A stretch of 64,000 nucleotides of DNA from Micromonospora antibiotica (GTDB lineage: Bacteria; Actinomycetota; Actinomycetes; Mycobacteriales; Micromonosporaceae): assembly GCF_017599305.1 (NCBI RefSeq), contig NZ_JAGFWR010000004.1, positions 339,824-403,823 on the forward strand, given 5' to 3'. Below, piece by piece: positions 43,915 to 53,100 of this stretch (positions are counted from its first letter, which is position 1; the number at the start of each line of letters is the position of its first letter). The position numbers and the translations under genes are program-made. The notes beneath the pieces are model-generated. The model was given only the letters and a program-made list of their open reading frames with translations, did no database searches and was not told the origin of the DNA.

Positions 43915-44857
43915 GCAGTTCCCTCCCGGTCAGGGTGATGAAGACCGTCTCCAGGGTCGGCTCGGTCACGGACAGGTGCAGGATGGTGCCGTCGAGCGCG
44001 GCCGTCACGATCTGCGCGACGTGCGCCTGCCCGGCCGTGGTCCCGATCCGGTAGCCACCCTCGACGGTGTCGACGCTTCGCACGTGCGCAAGGGCGGACA
44101 GCCGGGCTGCGGGCACCGCCGAGGGGTCAGCGAGCGTCAGGGCGACGACCGTGTCGACGCCGCACTCCCGCTTGAGGGCGTCCGGGGTACCACAGACCAG
44201 GACCCGGCCGTGATCCATGATGGCCACCCGGTCGCAGAGCCGCTCCGCCTCCTCCATGTGATGCGTGGTGAGCAGTACCGAGGTCCCCTCCCGCCGAAGC
44301 AGATCGATCTGCTCCCACAGGGACAGCCGGCTCTGGGGGTCCAACCCGGTCGTCGGCTCGTCGAGGAACAACACCCGGGGCCGGTGCGCGATCGCCCGGG
44401 CGATCTGCAGCCGCTGCACCATGCCGCCGGAGAGCCGCGTCGGGTCGACCCTCGCACGGGAGGCGAGCCGGAACGTCTCCAGAAGCTCCACGGTGCGGGT
44501 ACGCGCCGACCGGTGCCCCATGCCGAACAGCCGGCAATGGAGGTACAGGTTCTGCTCCACCGAGCACGACCGGTCCAGCGTGTTGTGTTGCGTGACCACA
44601 CCGATGTCGCGGCGTACCCGCACCCCCTGCGACGCCACATCCCAACCGGCCACCCGCACCCGTCCACCGCTGGGTAGGGAACGGGTGGTGCAGACATTCA
44701 CCGTCGTGGTCTTACCGGCCCCGTTCGGTCCGAGGAGCGCGAAGGCCTCCCCAACCCCGACATCAAGATCGATCCCAGCCACCGCGGTACGTGGTCCGTA
44801 CCGCTTGAACAGCCCGGACACCGACACAGCGGTACTCGGTTCCACTCGTTCAGCCAT
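43907..44857 (-). CDS. ABC transporter ATPase (DrrA-like)
   Basis: A 316-aa ATPase with Walker A LGPNGAGKTTT, signature LSGGMVQRLQIARA, Walker B VLFLDEPTTGLDPQ and the H-loop His (LLTTHHMEEAE). The C-terminal extension is that of DrrA-type exporters. It is divergent from the NRPS gene across 115 bp, which should contain both promoters. Confidence 0.95.
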   Translation of the reverse strand: MAERVEPSTAVSVSGLFKRYGPRTAVAGIDLDVGVGEAFALLGPNGAGKTTTVNVCTTRSLPSGGRVRVAGWDVASQGVRVRRDIGVVTQHNTLDRSCSVEQNLYLHCRLFGMGHRSARTRTVELLETFRLASRARVDPTRLSGGMVQRLQIARAIAHRPRVLFLDEPTTGLDPQSRLSLWEQIDLLRREGTSVLLTTHHMEEAERLCDRVAIMDHGRVLVCGTPDALKRECGVDTVVALTLADPSAVPAARLSALAHVRSVDTVEGGYRIGTTAGQAHVAQIVTAALDGTILHLSVTEPTLETVFITLTGRELRD

Positions 44858-44972
44858 CAGCGCTCCCTGCGGGTCGTCTCATGGGGGAGCACCCGACGGA
44901 CGCCGATGATGCGCCGATGCCGACATCCGACGGGCGGGCATCAGGCCGCACCGTGGTGGGCTCTGTTCGGGT

Positions 44973-47900
44973 ATGGACTGGCCGAACAAGGATGGGCCCG
45001 CCCTCGACGACCGGCACCGGGTGCTGGCGTGGGGCCGGGGCCCGGTCACCGACATCCCCCCGATAACCCTTCCCGGCGTCGTGGCCCGGACCGCAGCGCG
45101 CTGGCCGGACGCGACAGCTCTCGTGGGTGGAGCGTGCCGGCTGACCTACCAGCAACTCGACCGGGCCGCCGACCGGCTCGCCCACCGCCTGCGTGCCCAC
45201 GGCGTGGGGCCCGAGACCGCAGTGGGCGTCTGTGTACGCCGCACCCCGTTCATGGTGGTGGCCCTGCTCGGGGTACTGCGGGCCGGCGGCTACTACGTGC
45301 CACTCGACACCGGACTCCCCGCCGAACGGATGGAGCTGATGCTCGCCGACGCGTCGGTCGGCGTCTGCGTCGTCGACGACGACACCCGGGACCTCCTGCC
45401 ACCGGGCCCGTGGGAGCTGATGACGGACGAACCCGACGATGCCGGGACACCCCCGCCACAGCGCCTGCCCGACGGCGACCCCGGCGACCTGGCCTACGTG
45501 CTCTACACCTCCGGCAGCACCGGCCGCCCCAAGGGAGTCTGCGTCGAGCACCGGTCGGTGGTCGACTTCGTGCTCGCCAACGCCGAATGCTGGGGGGTGG
45601 GCCCCACCGACCGGATGCTCGCACTGGCGAGCCTCGGCTTCGACGTGTCGGTCGCGGAGATCTTCACCGCGCTCGCGGTGGGGGCGACGCTCGTCATCGC
45701 CGCCGACGACGACCGGCTCTCGGTGGACCGGCTGCGGCGGTTGCTGCGCCGCGAGCGGGTCACGGTCGCCGAGGTGCCGCAGTCGGTGCTCGGACTGCTG
45801 GACCCTGCCGAGCTGCCCGACATCCGGCTGGTCCCCCTGGGCGGCGAGGCACCGAACCCGCTGGTGACCGCCCACTGGGTGCGTGCCGGCAAGCGGGTCA
45901 TCAACAACTACGGCCCGACCGAAACCACCGTCACCGCCACCATGATGGACTGTCCCGCGCAGGACCTTCCGAGCGTGCCGATCGGCCGGCCCATGCCCAA
46001 CCACCGGGTGTACGTGCTCGATGACGATGGGCTGCCGGTGCCGCCGGGCATGCCAGGTGAGCTGTGGGTCGCCGGCCCCGGGGTCGCCCGGGGGTACCTC
46101 GGGCAGCCGGCGCTGACCGCCGAGCGGTTCCGCCCCGACCACCTGGGCGACGCCCCGGGCGGGCGAAGGTACCGCACCGGTGACCGCGCCCGCTGGAACC
46201 AGGACGGAACGCTGGAGTTCCTCGGCCGGGTGGACGTGCAGCTCAACCTGCGTGGCTTCCGGATCGAACCGGGCGACGTCGAGACCCGGCTGCGGGCCCA
46301 CACCGCAGTCACCGACGCCGTGGTGTCCGTCGTAGCCGGCCAGTTGGTGGGCTACGTCGTCCCGGTCGACGCATCGCCCGGCGGTGACGAGCTCGACGCA
46401 TGGTGCGCCACGCACCTGCCGCGCTACATGGTGCCATCGGTCTTCGTCACCGTCGACTCCCTGCCGTTGACGATGAGCGGAAAGGTCGACCGGGCGGCCC
46501 TGCCGCCCCCCGGGCCGGCCGCCGGAGAGCGCGCCGCCCCACGCACCACCACCGAGAAGCAGCTGCTCGCCATCTGGCAGGAGGTGCTTCCGCCCGGGCC
46601 GATCGGGGTCGACGACCCCTTCACCGACGCCGGCGGCAACTCGCTGCTGGCCATGCAGGTGCTTGCCCGGGTCCGCCGCGTCTTCGGAGTCGAACTGCCC
46701 CCGGCCGCACTGCTGCGTGGTGACACCGTCGCCGGCCAGGCCCGCGACATCGATGCGGCGACACCGGCCGACCCTGACCGGCCGCTGCTGCGGCGCCTCG
46801 ACCCCGACGAACCGGCGCCGCTGTCCCACGCCCAGCGTCAACTCTGGTTCGTCGACCAGCTCGGCGCGGCCCGAGGAGCGTTCAACCTGCCGGTCGCGTT
46901 GCGGCTACGCGGCACGGTCGATCCTGCCGCACTGGCCCAGGCGCTGGGCGACGTCGTGGCTACGCATGATGCGCTCAGAATGTCGTTCCCGGCCGCCGAC
47001 GGTGAACCCCGGGTGCGGGTCGACCAGCCGGCACCGATCCTGCTGACCCACACCGACCTTCGACACGTGCCGGCCGATCGCCGAGACGCGGCGCTGGGAG
47101 AACTGGCCCGGACCGAGGCGGAACTACCCTTCGTGCTTGCTTCGGGTCCGCTCTGGCGGGCCCGCCTGGTGCACTGCGGCGACTCGGACTGGGCGTTGCT
47201 GTTTGTGGTCCACCACGCGGTCGCCGACGGCTGGTCGCTGAGCCTCCTGCTGGACGAACTCGGCCGCCGCTATCACGGCCGGACCACCGGCACGCCCACG
47301 GACCTCGTGGCACCGCAGGTGGGGTACGGCGACTACGCCGCCTGGCAACGGGCGACGTTGAGCGGCGCACGGCACCAACGGCAGCTCGACTTCTGGACGC
47401 GGACGCTGGCCGGCGTGGATCCGGTGTTGGAGCTACCCGCCGACCGGCCCCGGCCACCCGTGCAGAGCTACCGTGCCGGCAGGCTGGCGGTCCGCGTCGG
47501 CCGGGAGGTGACGGACCCGCTGCGTGCGGTGGCCGCCCAACACAGGGTCACCCCGTACGTCGGCCTGCTGGCGGTCTTCACCGCGCTGCTCGGCCGGCTC
47601 ACCGGCGTGGACGACCTGGTCGTGGCCGCCCCGATGGCCGGCCGGCCCGAACCGGAGTTGGAACGGGTCGTCGGGCTGTTCGTCAACACCGTGCCCGTAC
47701 GGGCGGACCTGTCCGCCACGCCCAACCTCGACCAGCTCGTGACCCGTGTCGGCGAGCAGCTGCTGGCGGCGATGGCCCACGCCTCCGTTCCGTTCGACCT
47801 AGTCGTGGAGGCGGTACGGCCACCGCGTACGGCCAGCCGACATCCCCTCGTCCAGGTCGGCATCAACCTGCTGAACCAACCGCCGGAGCGGCTGTCGATG

Positions 47901-50120
47901 GACGGCGTCGAGGTCACCCCCATCCCGCTGGACCCACCCGGCTCCCTGCTCGACCTCACGCTCTACGCCCGCGAGGACGGCGACGAGCTGGCCTTCGAAC
48001 TGGTCTACAACCTCGACCTGTTCGACCACCAGCGGATGCGCGTACTACTCGGACAGTACGTGCAGCTGCTCACGCAGGCGGTGACCGAACCCGGGCGGCG
48101 GCTTGTCGAGCTGAGCCTCCGCGCCGCCGGACACGACGCCGGGGCGCTGCCCGACCCGGGCAGGTCACTGTCCGGGGCGGGCGGCCCCACGGTCGTGACA
48201 CGGGTGCGGGCCGCCGCGCGGCGGACACCGGATGCGATCGCGGTCACCGGCCCCGATGCCACGATGACCTACGGGCAACTGGAACGGGACAGCGACCGGC
48301 TCGCCGACGCCCTGTCCGCCGCGGGTGTGGGGCACGGTGACATCGTCGCCGTGCCCGCTGTCCGCGCCGCCCGCATGGCGGCCGCGCTGCTCGGCGTGCT
48401 CAAGAGCCGGGCCGTCGTGGCGCTCCTCGACGCGGCCCACCCCCCGGCCCGACTGACCGCGATGCTGCACGCGGTCACCCCGGCCGCATGGCTCACCGTG
48501 GACGGTGCCACTCCACCAGCGGCTCTGGCCGGATACCTCGACTCCACCGGCGTGCGCAGGGTCGACGTGGCCGCCACCCTGCAGCAGGCGTCGTCACGGC
48601 CAAGACAGGACGAGCCCGCAGATGACGTTCGGGCCGACAACGACACGCCATCCAGGCCCGATCCGCAGCCCGACGATCCCGCCCACATCCTGTTCACCTC
48701 CGGATCGACCGGAACGCCCCGGGCGGTGCTGGCAGCGCACCGGTCGCTGGCCCACTTCGTCGACTGGTACGCGGGACAGTTCGGGCTGGGACCCGACGAC
48801 CGCTTCGCCGTCACCTCCGGCGTCGCCCACGACCCCGTGCTACGAGACCTGCTGGTGCCGCTGTGCCTCGGGGCGACCGTCCACGTCCCCCCACCACAGG
48901 TGCACCGGGCTCCCGACCAACTCGCCCGATGGCTCGGCGAGCGGAAGGTCACCGTCCTGCACAGCACCCCGCAGCTGGGACGCCTGCTCGCCAGCTCCGC
49001 CACCGGACCCCCGGGTGGCGAGCCGATCCGGCTACCCGCATTGCGACTCGTCGCCACCGGCGGCGACGTCCTGCTCGCGACCGACGTCACCGCTCTTGCC
49101 ACGCTGGCGCCGCAAGCGCGGGTGGTGGCCCTGTACGGGGCCACGGAGACCCCACAGGCGATGGCGTGGCAGGCCGCAGCGGAGGCGGGCGGGCGCCCCC
49201 GGGTGCCGGTCGGTCACGGCATCGACGACGTTCAACTGCTGATCGAGAACGCCGCAGGTGCACTCGCCGGCGTCGGTGAACTCGGCGAGATCGTCGTACG
49301 CAGCCCCCACGTGGCGCTCGGATACGTCGGTGACCCCGCGCTGACCGCTGACCGCTTCGTCGAGCCGACCCCCGGCGACCGCCGCTACCGCACCGGTGAC
49401 CTGGGCCGCTACCTGCCCGACGGGAGGGTGGAGTTCGCCGGTCGCCGGGACGGACAGGTCAAGATCCGTGGCTACCGGGTGGAGCTGGCTGAGGTCACCG
49501 CCATGCTGGAGGCACACCCGGACGTGGCGCGGGCTGTGGCGACGGTGACAGTGGGACCCGGCGGTGAGCCCGAACTCGTCGGCTACGCCGTCGCCGAGCA
49601 GGGTCACGATGTGCGGGTCGAGGAGTTGGACGGGTACGTCCGCGCATTCCTACCGCCGTACGCCGTGCCGACCGCCATCCAGATGATCGACGGATTACCC
49701 ATCGGAGTCAATGGCAAGATCGACCTGACGGCCCTGCCATCCCCACCCCGACGACGCCTGCGCGTGCCGGCGTACCGCCCGCCACGTAGCCCGGTGGAAC
49801 AACTCATCGCGGCGGCCTGGCGCGACGTGCTCGCGCTGCCCACCGTGGGACTCGACGACAACTTCTTCGACCTGGGCGGCAGCTCCCTGAGCCTGGTCAC
49901 GGTCCAGACCCGCCTCCAGGCCGGCCTGCAGCGCGCGCTGTCGGTGGTGGATCTGTACCAGTACCCGACCATCCGGCTGTTCGCCGCCCACCTGTCGGGC
50001 GACGCCCCCACCGGAGCGACCCGCGAGCGGACCACACGACGGATCGCGGACCGGTTGGCCGGCCGCGCCCGTCGTTACCGCCCCATCCCATCGAGCATCG
50101 GCAGAGAGGACCTGGTGTGA
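44973..50120 (+). CDS. Two-module NRPS (A-PCP-C-A-PCP)
   Basis: A 1715-aa NRPS. A1 has LYTSGSTGRPKG (~175) and NNYGPTETT; PCP1 has GGNSLLA (~555); C has the active site VHHAVADGW (~748); A2 has LFTSGSTGTPRAV (~1238), an atypical AHDPVLRD core and YGATETP; PCP2 has GGSSLSL (~1635). There is no starter C domain and no thioesterase. Aligning A1 by eye to PheA gives a tentative pocket D-V-A-E-V-L-N-V-T, which I cannot assign. The last PCP hands on to the PKS, whose GTG overlaps this stop (GTGA). The start ATG 44973 has a weak ribosome site. Confidence 0.95.
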   Translation: MDWPNKDGPALDDRHRVLAWGRGPVTDIPPITLPGVVARTAARWPDATALVGGACRLTYQQLDRAADRLAHRLRAHGVGPETAVGVCVRRTPFMVVALLGVLRAGGYYVPLDTGLPAERMELMLADASVGVCVVDDDTRDLLPPGPWELMTDEPDDAGTPPPQRLPDGDPGDLAYVLYTSGSTGRPKGVCVEHRSVVDFVLANAECWGVGPTDRMLALASLGFDVSVAEIFTALAVGATLVIAADDDRLSVDRLRRLLRRERVTVAEVPQSVLGLLDPAELPDIRLVPLGGEAPNPLVTAHWVRAGKRVINNYGPTETTVTATMMDCPAQDLPSVPIGRPMPNHRVYVLDDDGLPVPPGMPGELWVAGPGVARGYLGQPALTAERFRPDHLGDAPGGRRYRTGDRARWNQDGTLEFLGRVDVQLNLRGFRIEPGDVETRLRAHTAVTDAVVSVVAGQLVGYVVPVDASPGGDELDAWCATHLPRYMVPSVFVTVDSLPLTMSGKVDRAALPPPGPAAGERAAPRTTTEKQLLAIWQEVLPPGPIGVDDPFTDAGGNSLLAMQVLARVRRVFGVELPPAALLRGDTVAGQARDIDAATPADPDRPLLRRLDPDEPAPLSHAQRQLWFVDQLGAARGAFNLPVALRLRGTVDPAALAQALGDVVATHDALRMSFPAADGEPRVRVDQPAPILLTHTDLRHVPADRRDAALGELARTEAELPFVLASGPLWRARLVHCGDSDWALLFVVHHAVADGWSLSLLLDELGRRYHGRTTGTPTDLVAPQVGYGDYAAWQRATLSGARHQRQLDFWTRTLAGVDPVLELPADRPRPPVQSYRAGRLAVRVGREVTDPLRAVAAQHRVTPYVGLLAVFTALLGRLTGVDDLVVAAPMAGRPEPELERVVGLFVNTVPVRADLSATPNLDQLVTRVGEQLLAAMAHASVPFDLVVEAVRPPRTASRHPLVQVGINLLNQPPERLSMDGVEVTPIPLDPPGSLLDLTLYAREDGDELAFELVYNLDLFDHQRMRVLLGQYVQLLTQAVTEPGRRLVELSLRAAGHDAGALPDPGRSLSGAGGPTVVTRVRAAARRTPDAIAVTGPDATMTYGQLERDSDRLADALSAAGVGHGDIVAVPAVRAARMAAALLGVLKSRAVVALLDAAHPPARLTAMLHAVTPAAWLTVDGATPPAALAGYLDSTGVRRVDVAATLQQASSRPRQDEPADDVRADNDTPSRPDPQPDDPAHILFTSGSTGTPRAVLAAHRSLAHFVDWYAGQFGLGPDDRFAVTSGVAHDPVLRDLLVPLCLGATVHVPPPQVHRAPDQLARWLGERKVTVLHSTPQLGRLLASSATGPPGGEPIRLPALRLVATGGDVLLATDVTALATLAPQARVVALYGATETPQAMAWQAAAEAGGRPRVPVGHGIDDVQLLIENAAGALAGVGELGEIVVRSPHVALGYVGDPALTADRFVEPTPGDRRYRTGDLGRYLPDGRVEFAGRRDGQVKIRGYRVELAEVTAMLEAHPDVARAVATVTVGPGGEPELVGYAVAEQGHDVRVEELDGYVRAFLPPYAVPTAIQMIDGLPIGVNGKIDLTALPSPPRRRLRVPAYRPPRSPVEQLIAAAWRDVLALPTVGLDDNFFDLGGSSLSLVTVQTRLQAGLQRALSVVDLYQYPTIRLFAAHLSGDAPTGATRERTTRRIADRLAGRARRYRPIPSSIGREDLV

Positions 50121-53100
50121 ACACGCAGTCAACCAGCGATCAGGCAACGTACGTGGAGCCCGTCGCCATCGTCGGAATGGCCTGTCGGGTACCCGGCGCG
50201 GCGGATATCGACCAGTTCTGGCGGAACCTGCGCTCGGGGACCGAGTCGGTCACGTTCTTCGGTCCCGAGATCGCGCTCGCGGCCGGAGCCAACCCGGAGT
50301 CGGTCCGCGACCCGCAGTACGTGCTGGCCGCCCCCGTGCTGGACCACATCGAAGAATTCGACGCCGGACTGTTCGGCTTCACCCGCCGCGAGGCGGAGAT
50401 CCTGGACCCGCAGCACCGAATCTTCCTGGAGTGCGCCGTTGCGGCGCTGGAGAACGCCGGCTACGACCCCGCCCGCTACCGGGGGGACATCGGCGTGTAC
50501 GGCGGCGTCGGCACAGGCGAGTACCAGTGGTATCACCTGCTCCGCAACCCGTCCGTGCTCAACTCGGTGGGCCGGATGGCAATTTCCCTGTCCAACAACA
50601 CCGACTACGTGGCCAACCTCGTGTCGTACCGGCTGAACCTGCGGGGCCCGGCGGTGACCGTGTCCACGGCCTGCTCGACCAGCCTGGTCGCCGTGCACCT
50701 GGCCGCCGAAGCGGTCCGCAACGGTGAGTGCGACATGGCGCTCGCGGGCGGCGTCTCGGTGGAGATCACCCAGTACCGCGGCTACCAGTACCACGAGGGC
50801 GGCATCCTGTCGCCGGACGGCCACTGCCGGGCCTTCGACGCCGACGCCCAGGGCACCATCTGGGGCAGCGGCGGCGGCATCGTCCTGCTCAAGCGGCTGT
50901 CCCAGGCGCTGGCCGACGGCGACACCGTGCACGCTGTGCTCCTCGGTTCGGCGGTCAACAACGACGGCGCCGACAAGGTCGGCTTCTCCGCGCCGAGTGT
51001 CTCGGGCCAGGCTGCGGTCATCGGCCAGGCGCTCGGGGTCGCCCAGGTCACGCCGGATGGCATCGACTACGTCGAGGCGCACGGCACGGGCACCACGGTC
51101 GGTGACCCCATCGAGATCCGCGCCCTGTCGGAGGTGTTCGACGGTCGGGAACCGGGCTCGTGCCGGCTGGGTACGGTCAAGACCAACATCGGTCATCTTG
51201 CCGCCGGGGCTGGCGTGGTCGGTCTGATCAAGACCGCCCTGTCGCTGTCGCACGAGACGCTCCCGCCGACGCTGCACTTCCGCAGCCCCAATCCCGCCGC
51301 AGCCCTGGACGACAGTCCGTTCCGGGTGGTGCGGGAGGCCGAGCCGTGGCCGCGTCGGGAACGGCCGCGCCGGGCCGGGGTCAGCTCCTTCGGCATGGGC
51401 GGCACAAACGCCCACGCGGTACTTCAGGAGGCACCTGCCGTCGAGCCCGCACCTACCGATGGGCCGCAGGTCCTGTTGCTGTCGGCCCGGACGCCTTCGG
51501 CGCTGGAACACATGGCCGGTGCGCTCGCCACCCACCTGAGTGGAGACCCCGCCCCCGTCCTCGACGACGTCGCGTACACCCTGCAGGTGGGGCGTCGGGA
51601 GATGCCGTACCGCAGGGCGCTGGTGGCGAGCGGTGCGGGCGACGCGGTCAGCGTGCTCCGCGGCGCATCACCCCGACGCCTGCTTGCCGGTAAGGCCACC
51701 GCCGCACCCCGGCTGCTGTTCCTCTTCCCCGGGCAGGGCACCCAGCGCGTCGGCATGGTCCGTGGGCTCTACGAGCGTTACGAGGTGGTGCGTGAGCACG
51801 TCGACCGGGGTCGGGAGGTGCTGCGTCCCGTGCTCGGCTTCGACGTGGCCGAGGTACTCTTCGCCTCCGGTGACGACGTGGCCGCCGCGACCGAGCGGCT
51901 GCGGCGCACCGGCACGACCCAGCCGGTGCTCTTCCTCGTCGAGTACGCCATGGCCCAGCTCTGGCGTTCATGGGGCGTCCAGCCGACCGCTATGCTCGGC
52001 CACAGTCTCGGCGAGTACGTCGCCGCCTGCCTGTCCGGCGTCTTCACCTTCACCGACGGGCTGCGCCTGGTCGCCATGCGGGCTCGCCTCATGGAGAGCC
52101 GACCGGCCGGCGCGATGCTGGCGGTTCACCTGCCCGCTGAGGACCTGGAACTCGCGGACACCGGCCTGGACCTGGCCGCCGTCAACGCGCCGACGATGAG
52201 CGTGGTGAGCGGACCGCCCGACGCGGTGGACAGGTTCGAGTCGGATCTGGCCGATTCGGGGGTGCCGGTGACGAGGCTACGGACCTCGCACGCGTTCCAC
52301 TCCGCGATGATGGCACCGCTGCGCGACGAGTTCACTGAGGTGCTGACGGGTGTCGAGCTGCGCCCGCCGCAGGTGCCGGTGGTGTCGAACGTGACCGGCG
52401 ACTGGCTGACCGACGAGCAGGCGACCAGCCCGGCCTACTGGGTGGAGCACCTGTGCGCGCCGGTGTTGTTCGGGGCCGGCCTGCGGACGCTGCTGGCCGA
52501 CGGTCCGGCGGTGCTCTGCGAGGTGGGCCCCGGTGCCAGCCTGTCGGGCCTCGCCCGGATGCAACCCCGGCCGGACACCCCGGACCCGGTGACCTCGCTG
52601 CCGGCCACTACGGGTGACGAGCAGGAGATGATGCTGGGTGCCGCAGGCCGGCTGTGGACGCTCGGCGTCGAGGTGGACTGGGCCGCCACCCACCAGGCGC
52701 ACCGTCGCCGGGTACCGGTGCCGGGGCACCCCTTCGAGCGGGAGCGATTCTGGATCGAGCCGCCGACGGGCGCAACGGTCGGCGTAGCCTCCCCGGAGGT
52801 GCCACCGCGGACGGCGAAGCTACCGATGGAGGACTGGTTCTGGGTGCCGCTGTGGCGGCAGACCATCGCCCCGCCACCCGCCGGGTCGATGTCGACCGAA
52901 CCCTGGCTGGTCCTGCGTGACCCCGCCGGATCGACGGATCCGCTGGTCGCCGAGCTGCGCCGATTGGGTGGCCCGGTGGCGACGGTGACCCCGGGTGGCG
53001 GGTATGCCCGGCAGGGCCTGGACTTCGTGATCGCTGCGGACCGGCCGGGCGACCATGAGCGAGTCCTCGACGCGCTGGTGCAGGACTCGATCGTGCCGCG

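Noticed and set aside
44850..46841. 663-codon minus-strand frame
   Set aside because: Antisense to the first A and PCP domains of the NRPS. The protein is repetitive Gly/Arg/His-rich text with no family pattern.
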